Made by a program: the position numbers and the translations under genes. Shown piece after piece: positions 24,201 to 38,800 of a DNA stretch of 64,000 nucleotides. The notes below the pieces were generated by a model. The model saw nothing but the letters and a program-made list of their open reading frames with translations. It was not told the DNA's origin and did no database searches. Origin of the DNA: Cryptomeria japonica (lineage: Eukaryota; Streptophyta; Pinopsida; Cupressales; Cupressaceae); the NCBI RefSeq assembly GCF_030272615.1, contig NC_081410.1, positions 287,121,957 to 287,185,956 on the forward strand, written 5' to 3'. Numbering within the stretch: the first letter of the stretch is position 1; every line of letters starts with the position of its first letter.

Positions 24201-27200
24201 CATCAAACCCTGCGAAGGGTGCATCTAAATTTGGTCGTACGTAAGGACAAGCCTAGGTCGTACGGGTCAGCTATTGAACCGTACATGCACATAGGTGTGC
24301 AGGTCGTACATGGCGAAGGGCAGACCGTATGTGTTATGTTCCAGATCGTACATAATTTGTATCAGACCGTACTTGATGCATATGAGGTCGTACTTGAGGT
24401 GAAGGGAATCGTACGTGGTCAAAAGCATGTGGAAGGAGTGAAATCTCTATTTTTTGGCTTCATCAACAATGTTTTTGGTGTCTTAATAAATCATGTACGC
24501 CATGGACCCCGCGAGGGGCGCTACCCCTTGACCCCGCAAGGGGCACTGCCCCTTAACGTTGTTGGGGGCATTGCCCCCAAACCCCCATTTGATTTGGCAG
24601 GTACACTACAAGTTGGGGTTGTCCAGTACAAGTCATTGCCTACACTCTTGTCATTAGTCTTTCCAGATATTACTTGACGTTTACTTGTCGTATGGAAAAT
24701 GACCTTTTTCTTTTGGGGGGGATGATGCAGTCGACATAAAATGCCTATGGTTATATTTGGTATTATTTGTTATCCAACAATGTATTAATTAATTGTATTA
24801 AGTGGGTTGTCACTCTCGGGTAGTTAGGTGTCAGTTGGTAGACGATTGCGTACCTCTAGGCAACCGTCAGTTCCTTTAAATATGTTGTGTATAGCCAAGG
24901 AAGGTGATATGGTATAGTCGGGTCTATTGTAATCCTTGGCCATGTTAATTTAGAGAACAGATTTATGATTACTAACAGATATAGTTGCAGAAATCAGAGA
25001 ACAACACATAACACAGGATACCCTGGGAAAACCTCCGTCTTGGAGGAAAAAAACCCAGCAATGATAGATCCTCAGATCTGATTAGATTAGGTTAAAGTAG
25101 CAGAGTTACAAAGTTCCCAGCTGGGGTAGAATAATCAACAACAAGTGATGATAGATAAGAACAGACTTATCTTAGTTTAATACAGCAACTGTGAACATCA
25201 GTCTGCAACCTTTTCTTTGCACTCCAACACACTGAACTTGAACAACTTTGTGGTTCAGATCTGACTTTTGTTTCTGCACATTCTGTAGCACAAGTTGCAC
25301 TAATCAGCACTGTAAGAGCACACCAAGTTCACTCCAGATCTACACCTTGCTTTGGATGAGTTCACACACAGCTGGAGTGTTAACTTCGCTTGACTTGAAG
25401 AAGGGCTTCGCATTAATGGTTGAATAGATGACTGAAAGGTACTTCACTTCACAACTGAAGATTTCACACTTATACTGATTTTCGCACAGCAGAGGTAATT
25501 CGTATGTGTTTATTGTGTGTAATAAAATCTTTGTGGCTTGTAATATATATGGATAGGTGCCTTATTGGGTCGGCCCAATAAGGCACTTTTGGCGCTAAAG
25601 ACTTTTGTCTTTTCCACGTTACATGAGCAAGATAGGAATAGGGTCGGCCCTATATCTCAACACCACGTTTCATTTAGTGCAGCCCTATTCTAGGGCGCTA
25701 ATATAATACACCATACCTTTGGAAAGGAAGAGGGCCCAGCCCTATTTGTTGGTTACACTCCACGCAACCTAAAAGGTGCGATTACAAAGGGAAAGGGCCC
25801 GGCCCTTTTTGGGATGGGTTCTAATGTTGCCTTGCGGCAATTAGAACCCATCTCCTATTTATTTTACAACCTAGTTACATAAAACTAACAGGCCAGCCAT
25901 CTCTGGTCTTCTTCTCTGTAATAATTGCATGTGCGAATAAAGATATATTTTACTGTCATGTCTGGTATGCATTGTCATGTAAATGATTATTTCCTACATT
26001 TAATTTAGCAGTTGTAGTGGTAAACATGCAGTCGTGCACAACAAAGAAAAAGAGAATACTCTCATAGTTTTGTATTTTCTTCCAGATTTTTGGTGTTACT
26101 TACATCTTTGCTCAGGATGTTTTTGCTGTTCCATCACCTGAATCTTCCCAAAAAATTGAGCATACCTGTACCTAGCTATTTTTTTTTCAATTCCTCCACT
26201 ACCTGTTCATTGGAAGAGGCTCCTCAATGCTGTAATTATTACGAAAAATATAACACGACATGATTACCAAGATATTTGATATTCAACAAAGGAGTGAAAC
26301 TCTCCTTAAATAAGACTTACAAAAGCTTTATCCATAAAGGATAAGAGCAACGACTAATTAAGCAAAGGATAAGAACTAAACTAGGAGAATAAAATGCTAT
26401 TCCTAAAGTCTATTAAAGACTTAATCAACCATTATATACTAAATATTACAATATTACTTCAATAAATGCCCTTAATGGTCAATCTACTAACTACACCAAA
26501 TCTATCCCAAAATTTTACAAATTCGTCAATACCCAAAGACTTGGTAAGATCATAAGAATGGCTGCAGTTTGATCCTCAAAAGGACAATAGTGTAACATCA
26601 CCAATCCATCTTCTAAAAGTTGCCTAATGAAATGAGAATAAAGCTCCACATGTTTGGTACGCTTGTGGAACACTTGATTCTTGGCAAGATTTAGCAACCC
26701 TTGTTTGTCACAAAACAAGGGTTAAAACCCTACCTAAGACATTTTCATATCTGAAAGCATCCTTCTAAGCCATACTGCCTCACATGTTGCTTTTATTGTT
26801 CCTCAATACTCTACTTCTCTCGAGGAAAGAGCTACTACCTACTACTTGTTGGTCCATGTGACTGTACTTGTGCCAAGATTGAAAACATATCCAAAAATGG
26901 ATTTCCTATCTGTTGTGACGTAATGACACATCGCCCCATTGCAAATGGGGACCCCCTCTTTTTGTTATGCTTTTAGTTTAGGGTTTTGGTCTCCAGTCTT
27001 TGAGACTCAAAAATGAGTCAAGTTTTGTGAAATTTGGGGGAGTCATCAGACTCAAAAAATGAAGCGATCGTCAAAAGGACATTTTGATGTTATGGATGGC
27101 CTCGGATGGATCGAAGGAGTGAAATCGAAATTCCTCGGGGTCAATTCTAACAACTTGCTTTTTTAGGAATTTTGTTTTTTTCAAATTTAGAAAGTTTTTT

Positions 27201-30200
27201 TTTGGCATTTTGGGACCAATCCGGGAACCTGCTTTTTCCGCCTGCTTTTTTTCTAAAAATAGAAAGCTACTTTTTTTTTTGCTTTTTTGGGTTTTTGTGG
27301 TTCCAGGTCCAGAAGGGGTGTCCAGAAGAGGTGGTTTCCAATGGCAAGAAAGCCCCTTTTTGATTCCTTTTGCTGACATAATTCATGATACAATATCTTC
27401 CAATTAAATGGCTATAGGAGGGGAAGGAAGATGCAGCACCAGTCTAGTATCATGTATGTGCCCTATATAGTGTCCAGTAGTTGAGAAAAAAACTATGAAT
27501 GAGCTTTCTCACGAGTAAAGAAATTTCCAAACCTCCGATGTTGATCCCATTCATGTCCAGCAACAGATTTTAGCATGGCCACCAGGTGCTGTTCTGTATG
27601 AAATTAATGATTAGAAATGTATATATCTAAAAGAAACAAATCAAAGAAAAAGTCCACTTCAATGATTCACCAAGCTCAAAATTAAACATACCAAAAACCA
27701 AAAAGTAAATTAATAGCTGCATAGTAAGAATAGAATTATTAACTGCACTTCAAGATGAGTGAAAATTTTCTCTAAATTCAAAAGCTAATAGAAAAATTCT
27801 CATGTAGAAATTTCACATTAACAGTAGAATTAAAATGTATATTAACTCATTAACTGCACTTCAAGTTGAGTGAAAATTTTCTCTAAATTCAAAAGCTAAT
27901 AGATAATTCTCACGTAGAAATTTCACATTAACTGTAGAAGTAGAATGTATATTAACTCATTTTCTATTGCATGTAATGTTTAGTAACCAAAAAGCTACAA
28001 AATTGAAACCTTCTTATGCATCCAATTAAGTCCAAAGAATGATGTTTTCGTTAGAATAAAATAATCTAACCACAACTCACATAGATGAGTTGACTCTCCC
28101 AGGCAGTTTTGGGAGTTATATGTTACTTATGTATACCTTTTGACATTGATTGTGTGAATTAATCAAGCATGAATGCCATTGTTTTTAATGTATATGTTCA
28201 GTACCTACGCAATGGCTCTAATAAGTGGTATAAGAGCCATTCCATTGCTTTTTCTATGTCCTCCTAGTTGTAGTAGTCAACACTGACATATTCATGTTGG
28301 CAGCCATTAGTAGGATTTTTTGCTAATCGATTCATTGTTAGGAATCACTTGTGGAACCATCTCCTCAGCTTTACAGTTCTGCCTTCTCAAAATGACACAG
28401 GTTTTGCACTTCTGTTATCAACATTTTCGGCCTCCCACCATCACTTAAATAGCCAAGGACTAATATATGCTGCAATAAGAAAGCACCTTCTAACAAACTT
28501 GAATTCTACTAAAGAGAGAAATAAATTAGCTTTGCCAGTTGATATTTTTATTTTCAATTTTCTTAAAAATCCACTTCCACATTTCTTTCAAAGAGAGACC
28601 AATAAGGAATGGCAAGTGTTTAACAATCTTATTAGTCAACTCCATTGCCAATTTCAAATGTTTAACCACTCAAGAGGAGAATCTATCCAACTAACCCAAT
28701 TGAATTTTTTTTTAAATCTTAGCCCAAAAAGCATTAGAATATATGTTAAGTCTATCAACCACATTATCAACATTTACCTTGAGATGATTCAAAAATAATA
28801 GTGTCATCAAAAAACTATATATTAATCAAATTATCTTTCTTTGGAAAACAATTCCTTTCACTAGAGGACCAATTGAATTAGATCACAAAATATACTAAAG
28901 GCATTAGAGGCAAATTGTAATGTCCCCTTCCTAACCAGTTTAGTATGGTGGACCATTAACCTATTCAATTTGGTTCTTGTTGGCTAATGATTCAAGATTA
29001 GGAAACTTTGGAGGCAGATTATCTAGCAGGTTGGTAGTATCAGATATTTATTTGAGCTCCAACGGTTATGATGAGCATAACGCTTTTTTTTAGAATGGTT
29101 TCGGATGAGTTCTGTCATACTATTTTCAGTAAGTCAGGTGTCGACACCGACTAAGCTAGTTGTCAATGTTTCTATATTTAGATATGTCAATGGGAGCGTG
29201 GACATCATTGTCTCAATATTTGGTATAGTCTAGTGATTTAAATTTAAATAACGATAAATTAACATTTTATAAAGTTAAAATTAAATATTTAACTCTATTG
29301 TTATTTAAGTCAACGGGATTGTGTTGTAAAGGCAAGGCCATATGGTTCTCAAGATGGAGATCCATGTTCGAATCCCCAAAGCGACATCTAGTGTTGGAAT
29401 TCCAAGTGGTGGCTCTTGGACTGCAATTGTGGCTTCTAAGTTGATAAGAGTTGAATAAGTGGCTTCTTAGTTGAATATGTTGATTGGGGAAGAGGTCCCC
29501 CTTGTGACCTCCCCTAGATTCGAGCCCTGCAAAAAAACTCGAAGCTCACCGATCAAAAAAAATACCTTATCATTATTTAATATATTTTAAATAAAAGACT
29601 ATTTGGACAACAAGATTAAAGTAAAGTGCAAATTAATAAGGGGGCCTTTTTGGAGACATGGGCACACTTTATGAAGATATAGATCTTCTTTTAATGTTTT
29701 AAAAGGCAAACTAGAAGAGACCAAACCCTCCTTGTAGGCTATAAAAGAGAGACTAGGAGCTCATTTGTGTTATGCTGAGTTTGATATTTTGATATTGCTA
29801 CTTGTCCTTGAAGGAGATTGTTCTTCTCAAGGTTTGTGAGGACGAAATCTCTTGCAGGCGACATTCTTCACGTTGTCAAAAGACACAATTTAGAGGATTC
29901 TTGATGTTTTCATTTAGGAAACACAATTGAACTGTTTGGTGATACAAACATTCAATCTTGTTGGAGTTTACACTAAATATTTGTTTTTGGTGGGCTGATT
30001 GAGAAATTTTTTGAGGAGTTTGTTATGGTTTATACTTCCATTGGCTGGCTGTTCCAATTCCTTTGCTGGCCATACTTCTTGCAGCAGGCCGTACACTTCT
30101 TCTTGGGATGTGAGCCTTCTTGGAGAGACGTTTGAGAGTTTTGTTGTGTGTATTTGCACATTTGGTGCAATTTTGGGTTATCATACTCAAAGCTACATCT

Positions 30201-33200
30201 TTCTTGGTCAATAGAGAAGGTTCTTGGGAGTGGCATCCATTTCCAAATAAGCCAGAATCCATATTTATTATTTTATGAACAACTCAAGCCATTTCACTGC
30301 TGCATTTTTTGGGTATGTTCGAAATAGATATATAATGCTATTTAATGATCCGGGTTGCTCTTACATTTGGGAAAAAGTGTACTTTCAGATCAGAAATAAA
30401 ATCTGCAATTTTCAGCCTTATGTATTTCTAAATTTTGTCAATTTTTTTAGTTATTAGTTTGCTGCAAATATTTCTATTATTCTGCACTTCATTTATCATG
30501 GGAAAACCTTTGCAAACACAAATAAAACTAAGGCAAACAGGGCAGCATATTAGAGCAATAAATAACAATGCAAGTGCTAAAGAACACCCTTGTCTAATAA
30601 ATCTTTGCAGAGAGAATGGCTCAATTAATGAACCATTGGTATCCATCTATGCTTGAACATTATTAAAGGGCATCTTGACCATAATACAAAATTTGGAACA
30701 CTAAAAGATTCCACCACTAAAAGGATGAACGACCATTCCACTCTATCACATGCTTTTTCAAAATCAAGGATTGTCATACATATATCCTAATTATAATTTT
30801 TTGCTCATTCAATCAATTCCTAATTAGTGATCAAAATTTCAAGGATGAAGAAATCAATTTGAGTATCAAAGATTCTTTTTGGGAGGATATCAATCAATGC
30901 AAGGTCCAATAATGTGGTAATAAGTTTAAATGATGCATTAAGAAGAGTTATTGATCTCCAATGTTTTATAGGACAACGCAAGGTCCAATAATGTGGTAAT
31001 AAGTTTAAATGACACATTAAGAAGAGTTATTGATCTCCAATGTTTTATAGGACATTTGTCCCCCCTTTTGGAAGCAAATTAATGATACCCATGTTTATCT
31101 CTTTTCCACAGAAGCATGCTCAATAAATCATCTCTGATCCAATTAAAATTAGTTTTGTAGATTCAATTGGAAACAATATGCACCTAGAGATTTTACATTT
31201 TCAAAAGACCTTATTGTTCTTTCCAATTCATCCCATAGCATCTTCTTTACTAAGTTTATTGGGGCTAATCTTTGCACAAAGGTCTCTAGCTTCTTTGCTT
31301 TTGTAGTTACCACCCTCCACAAAGAAAAGCTTTTCATAAAATTCCCTAAACATATCTTTCAATTCATTATTATTCTCATTTAATGTCTCATCAATCAAGA
31401 TGGACCCAATAGCCTCCCTATTCTATTTAGGTTTCAGACTGTTGAAAAAATGTTTTGTTCCCTTATTCCCACCTTTAAGCCAATTCATATTTGGCCTAAT
31501 TTTTACACCATGAGCTTTGTAACTTTGCAAACATCTTAAATTATGTTTTACATCCATAAGATTTCTTTGGAAGGTCTAATTTCCGTGATCTTTTTGTAAT
31601 TGGAATTACAAACCAAAAGGGCTTTCTTCTAAATATTTTCTTGCCTTCTTCTAGTCCTATCTAATGTACCTTTTTCTAGTGGTTCTCACGAAATTTCTCC
31701 AACCCATCATAATATTGTTTTAAATTTTAAAATTTATAGCAGAACTATCATGAAAAATAGATTTATTCATGTTTCTAAGAGTGTGAGTGCCATTAATCAC
31801 TCCTTGTCCCCCACATGCTAACATTTAATTCGGAATATTTTTCATTTCTACTCTTATAAGAAAATTTTATTTCCTTGATGTCATGTCCCCTTTCCAAGCA
31901 TAGCTCATAAGGAGATCCTTAGCCTATTATTTAATTTCTCGTAGGCTATTAAAGTGGTGCAAGAGAAAAATTTAATTAGAGTTAAGTTGTCCAAAAAGTA
32001 ACTTTATGATGTATTCATAACAAGGCAAATTTTGTTTTAATAAAGAGGAACAAAAAGTGTTGTTGAGAAAGGTATCCAAAAGTAATATTAATTAAAATAC
32101 TTTCTAGACACTTTTCAAATATAAAGTTTTGGAGAAAAAAGAGAAAAAAAAAAGAAAATAATATTATTTTTCTTCAAAACGCCTGTATAAGGAGTTGAGC
32201 ATTTTAGTGTAAATAGTGAAATTGTCTATCTATCTAGCTTTTAGCCTACTTGGGAGAAGTCTATTCACACTAGTTAAGTCTCCACTCTCTTGAGAACACG
32301 GTTATACTGAGAACACGGTTGAATCAGTATAACAAACTTTTACTTTGTCTACTTAATTCACAAGCATATAAATTAATCTCAAAACATATTCATTGCATAC
32401 TAACTTTCACATGAGATCTAACTATCGTGAACACAAATAGAACACAAGGTATATACGTGGAAACCCTTATGGGAGAAAACCACAGCAAAATAGCTTCCTT
32501 ATATACCAGAAACTCTTTTAAAAATTTATAGGTATCAGCCCACTAGAGGCACCAACCCCTCATTCTGTTTGTGAGACACTTTCCCACTAGAGACGCCAAC
32601 CCTTCATTCTATTTGTGAGTCTTTACCCACTAGAGGCACCAACCCCTCATTCTATTTTCTACCTTCTCAAAGTTGCTTCTACAACAGATGATGGACAACC
32701 TTTTTCTCCACAAACTCTTCTTCAAACTGCTTCTATGGTAACAATAAATCTGCCACAAAACTGATCACAATTTCCTCTTCAAAATCTGCACCTAATCTCC
32801 TCAATCTGTTACAAATCTGACTACAATCACTTTCACAACCTATGTTGTACTCCTGCTCTATATTTCCCTTAAATTTGCCACAGATCAGACTACAATCTCC
32901 TCATAAATCTGTCATCAATTCTTCACTATACATCTAAGATAAAATTCTTTATTTAGTCTGCAGTCTATCTCCTTATCACGGATTCCTGGTGCAATGGTTT
33001 TATGTTCTTGAACCATGCATCACCACTTTTTACACACACCACACTCGCCAAACTCCCACTCTCAATATATTCTTATATCTGCCCCAAGAGAGGCGATTCT
33101 CTTAATGGTCATTACCCTTCAACCGAACAGACACATCCTTTGTTATTTTGGTTTACACATTTTACTAATTGCACCTCTTGATACAGATGTACCAATAGTC

Positions 33201-35747
33201 ATGTTTTCTCTTAATTCTCTGGCACAACACTTTGTTTCATCGTGCCTTCTCTTACATTCATTTCTCTTTGTCTTAACAAATCAGCTAGCATCAATTCAAA
33301 TTGCACTATTTCATTAAGTCTTCATTTGATTCGTTCTGAACGCTGTCTTAATTACTTATTCACATTCTTTAATTAGATCATGGCTCTTTTAGTAATATCG
33401 CACTCATTTGCTAGTGAAAGTTCTTCCTTAACAAATCACATTGTATTATTTCTGCCTTTACATTGGCCAACATATTAATCGCATCCTTTGCAAATCTTTG
33501 ATTGGTCTTTAGTCCATCTATGTCATGTCTGCACATAGCATATTGCTGCATCTATTGTCTTCAAGCACAGCCTTTATAAAATACAATTGTTGCATATCTT
33601 CATTGTTGTATTAATATTATAATCGTTGCTTCTTATGATCACTGTAGCTGGAAGCAAAATAATTGTTATTTCCAACATCAAATAAAGAATCACCAAATAC
33701 GAAAGGATGCTCTTACTCTCCTCTCCACTTACACAGATAATCACCACTGTTAAAGCTACCAAACAAACTCTAGAATCCATTGCTATGGAACTTTCTAAAT
33801 TGTGTATTCAATGCCTTTTTCATGACTGCTGTAATCTGTCCAACTGTCTTTGACAAAGCCAACATACATATACTCCAGAGAGTTTAGATCATCTTCAAGC
33901 ACACAATACCCATTGTAAGGAGTATTTCCTTCAGCTGTTAATATACTTTCTTTTAGCACTATCATTGGAGACTTATCAATTGCTGCCTTAGAGACTTGTT
34001 AATCGCTGCCTTAGAGACATGTTAATCACTTATTCATTTTCTTGTTCTAGACGCCATTTATATATAAACATCTTTACAATAAAGTTGGCCCATAACAAAA
34101 TACTCATTAATTCTGGTCTTGCATATAGTGAAGTCGGTTGTCTGCTGCTATCATAATGTGGTCGATAAATACACTGGTTTCATCTTGCAAAGTCGGCCAA
34201 CAATCTTATGCTTATGTCCTTCAATCACAGCTTTTGAATTTCTTTCAAAAGCAATTTCTGTCGGGCTTGATTCTTAACATTAAGCGCTTCCTTATTGATT
34301 TGCTGCATTATATAACCTCATTAACATCTGAGATAAATCACCACAATATGTTATCGTTGCATCCTCTAATTTGCTGCATCAACTTCTCTTTAAAAAGTTG
34401 CTTTGCCTTTAACATATATTGTGTTTTGCATCCTTTATTTGATTGCTTGGTTAGAATGATGAGCCACAAGTTGGATACAACTAAATCTATTTTGCAGTTA
34501 TCCTTTATCATAGATATCCTTCACTGTCAAACCATTTGGTTCCAATTGTATCAACTTCATTATAAATATAATACAAGGAGCTTTCTCAAAGTATCAACAG
34601 AACTATTTTGTCTTATAAATTTATCACTGCATATCGACACCAATAACAATATTTCCACTCTTGACATCAATGACAACATTTCCAACACACTCAAGGACTT
34701 TTACCTTTTTGTCTCACTTCATGTGGTTGAGACGAATGTACTCACCTATTGGGACATCTATTGCATGCACACTTTACACATGCTCACACACTCGCCATAT
34801 GAGGATACAAGTGATGCATCTTTGAAAGGATAGTCAATCGTTCAGTCATACCTTTCTACCCCCTCTACCTTGCATGTATATGCAAGGCTCTCATTGTACA
34901 TTTTCACACTCTCATTCTGTATATGATAGATATCCTATTGTTGTCACATCTCATCTTTTTGGCTTGTTTAATTATTGAAATGAACTGGATTTTAATATTA
35001 GTTAATTATCTCTTGATTATTTGATTATGAATATATATGATCGAATTAGGGTTATAACTATAAATGCAAATGAAAAGATGATGTTTTAATTGTGATATTA
35101 TTAAGATTCCTTACCATATACAGGCTTCGGCTATGGTTTTGAGAGCTAACCTATTGACATGTAACTGAGTGCAGGTATGAGTCGAAGGTGAGAACATGGT
35201 TGAGGAGAAGTGATCTATCCACTTGATAAAGAATGATCATGATGGAAACCTATTTCACACACCACGTAGTCTCATTTAGATCTGCCTTTTGAATGACTTG
35301 ATGATTTCATTTTGAATGACTTAATGGTGTCTATCAATACTATTTTCATCATGATGCTTCAAATGGTTGATAGGAAAATAAAACTGCATACCTTGTTTAT
35401 ATATATATATATATATGCAAAGTTGAACTACTCGCCAAAAGCAAAAACTCACCAAGGCCCAAATAAAAAATTCGACGACAACTCAGCAACTTAAAAATTT
35501 GCTTAAATTTGATTAGAAATGCATTTGATGAGGAGGTGCATCCAATGAGTAATTAAATGAGTACATAAAAGAAACAAGCTGAATCTAGATATATTTGATT
35601 GATTTAAATGAAAAATAGGTACAAAATGCCATCCTCATGTGGAATGTTGATAGCTGATAGTGTGAAACAAAATGAAATAGCAAATACTCGTCGAGCAGAA
35701 AAACTTGTGAGTTTTTCAAGACTCGGCAAGTACTCTGCAAGTCTTCC

Positions 35748-35831
<84 letters not shown>

Positions 35832-38800
35832 GTATATGTATATGTATATGTATTTATGTAGATATGTAGATATGATATACCTATACATACATATACGTAA
35901 ACATGAAGAACTTCGAGGAAGCATAGCTTCAAGTTTAGGCAAAAAAGCACCTGAGCCATGTTCCTATCCTTCGGCTTGCAAATGAACATGTGGGTTGGTG
36001 GCGACCAAGGACATTGTTTACGAACTTGTATTTATCATTATTTGTAATTAGATTGATCGTTGATGTTTACATGGCATGATAGCCAATATTGGAACAATGT
36101 ATTTCAAATGTAAATATGCTATTACCTGGAATAAGCACTTAAACTTGAAATTGTAATTTTGGCATTTTAAAAACATTGAAGTTAATTCTTTTATTTTCAA
36201 TGATTATATGGAAAATCGATAATTATTTAATTAGTGAGATAATTAGGGTTTGGAAATATACAATTGTGCTCATTTTGTTTCACTAGTGGAAGGTTATCTT
36301 GTTCGATTCAAATCCTAGGTTTGAGTGTGTGCTTGTTCGTCTTGCATGGCTCAATCTGATATTGAAAATCATATAAAGATACTAGCAAACCCAACATGGT
36401 ATCAAAGCAAGATTTGGTCGAAGGTGTTGGTTAAAATTTTGAGTGAGATTGCTTGTCTTTCTTGGCCTACCAAATACCAGTGTTCTATACATGTTTACAC
36501 ATTCCTTATAGCATCAAGGTGACTCCAACATTTAGCACTATCACCAAAGTGTCATGGAGCCAAAGAGACATCACCATTGAGTTAAGAATACCCAAGAACG
36601 AAAAACAGCTTTTCGTTAGGAAAAATCAGTAACTTTCAATTTTTTGCAATTTTCTATTCTTTGTACCTTGTTATATTGTACAAACCCGTACAATAGGAAA
36701 ATTTGCAACAAAATGAAAAAAATTGGTAGAGAACCAAAATTGCCCTCTACCCATTTCCATTCTAGTCAAATTTTTGCAAGATTTTGACCTATTTTGGCAT
36801 GTTTGGGAGTTAAAATCAATTTTTGGAGGCTCTCATGATATATTAGGGTTTATTGGTTTGTGGTCAACGGTTTGCCTAGTGTTTGGCCTACACAATCATT
36901 TGTCAAAGTTTTGAAAGGTGTTTTGAAGCACTCGCCCTTCTCTATCAGTGTTTGGCCTTTTGCAAACCCCATCCACATCTCCACGGATTCACAATTGTTG
37001 AGGAGGCATGTTGTTTTATTTCCTAATTTTCAGCTTCAAACCATGTCTTAGGGCTTTAGTCGCCCTTTGTGGACATGTAGTTCGAAGGAGATCGAAGACA
37101 AAACATCAACCTGTTCATAAGTTCACAACCTATGAAACACCACACCTCAAACCTACACTTGTCGCGACACATTTCACATGTGCTACAATTAGTATTTCAC
37201 CAAAACGAATTCATTTGTTTGGCCACTTGTGAGTAGTGGATTGTTGATCCGCTATTTGTAATGTCCCCTTCCTAGGCACTTTCTATTTTTAGCAGAGTTA
37301 GCCTATCAGCAACGGTTCCAGTAGGGTAATACAGTGGATAGGGAACCCATCCGAAGACTAGTAGACCTTGCAGGAGCTCATTTGTGGCGTTTCAGGGGCT
37401 CAGAGCCAACTTCCTATATTTTAGGAGGTACTACTATTTTTAGGCATCACCAGTGGGCCACAGGTGCAATGTCCGTTGATAGTCTTTAGTGGCCAAGAGT
37501 TGATTTTCAATAAATATTTAAATATTAAAGTTAATATAATCTTAACTTTAATGTTTTATTTAAATAAATTAAAGTTACTATAATATAAAGTGACTTTTTA
37601 AATAAATTATAAAGTTACTTTATTAAATATTAATAAAGTGACTTTATAAAGTCACATGAAATCATTAATAAAGTGGACGCACATGTGATAATAATTTCAT
37701 TAAATAATAATAAAGGCAATGGAAACAAAGTAAAATAAATTGCAAATTACAAGTTTGCGTGTGGGTTTTAGAGAGAAGTAAAAAAGGCATTTGGGCTCCC
37801 ATTTTGAGGCATTCAGGAGATTATTCATTGGAGAATTTTGGCTGAGGCTGAAAGGGTTTTTTTGATCAGATTGTGAAGACGAAATCCTTCACAGTTGTTG
37901 ATGCCTGCAGGAGTGAAACACCTTCCAAACGCTGATTATTTGGCAACAATTCACAGTTGCAGGAGAGCTGGATATCTACAGTTTGAAGGAGAATCTGAAT
38001 TCTTCAGAGATCAGCAAACAATTTGAGGGCAGATTGGGAAGATCAGATTGCAAACTGAAGCATTTGATGGCCCCAAGAAACAGGTCATACATCTCCAAAA
38101 AGCCAAGCCCTACAAGGATAGAGGGCTGCATGGTGGTTTGTGAGGATCGTTTCAGATCCTTGTGACTCAAATTCAGGCTGTTCCAGACTGTCATAGCTAG
38201 CCGCCTTCATCACATTCATTTCAGCTTTCATAGGTGGGCATTGGAGTTATAGTGCAAGCAGACTTGAGGCGTGAGGTTATGCATTGGATCTGCAATTTTA
38301 GAATCATTATTCTTGCCTGTCGCAGATCTAGTATGTACATTGAATTCGTTGAAATAAATTTGAAGTTTAGGGTTTAAAGCTTTCATGAATTATCTGGAAT
38401 CATTATTCAATTTGTAGCATTATTTCCAAGCATCTATTTTTCAGCATATATTTTTTTTTAAATAGAAAAACAGAAAAAAAATAGAAAATAAAATAGTAAA
38501 GGAAAGATTTAGAAGTCATACCCTCAGAACAAGGTGGACCATTTCAGTGGTATCAAAGCCCAGTTTTTTTTAAGTGTGACAAAGAGTTTCAGACTTACAC
38601 TACGGAAGAACATCACGTCCAGTGGCAATCACCTCAGGTTCCAAAGGGAGAAACAATTTCTGGAATTCTTGGTATTAACAGGACTCTATCTAGTGATGGT
38701 GAGAGCATCACAGGTGCCATGGCAGAGAAGAGCAAAGGGTGTACTGGGTCCCTTAGTCCAATCTCCCGAGTAGAGCGTAAGTTTGACACCGTGATGGACA

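Larger units (their letters stand above)
20329..26026 (+). mobile_element. gag-protease-only LTR element (TR-GAG-like), intron 2
   Basis: The element is bounded by LTRs at 20329-20674 and 24726-26026 (the latter split by a nested solo LTR). It is flanked by the 5-bp duplication tgcag (20324-20328 and 26027-26031). Between the LTRs I find a gypsy-type gag and a protease-like domain but no RT, RNase H or integrase. The rest is repeat-rich sequence. A polypurine run (ttttgggggggatga) precedes the 3' LTR. It is antisense to the host gene. This layout matches terminal-repeat elements carrying only gag. Confidence 0.85.

Noticed and set aside
26105-26166. Possible extra exon on minus (ggtacag acceptor, GTAAGT donor, reading [14 protein letters not shown])
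   Set aside because: Its exit phase does not fit exon 3, while exon 2 joins exon 3 perfectly without it and restores the HARP pattern.
34138-34833. 231-codon plus-strand open frame
   Set aside because: Lies in pyrimidine-rich, repetitive intron sequence, with leucine/serine-rich composition and no domain.
35585-35989. Overlapping frames reading YIYIYI and HIHIHI
   Set aside because: Direct translation of the TATATG microsatellite.
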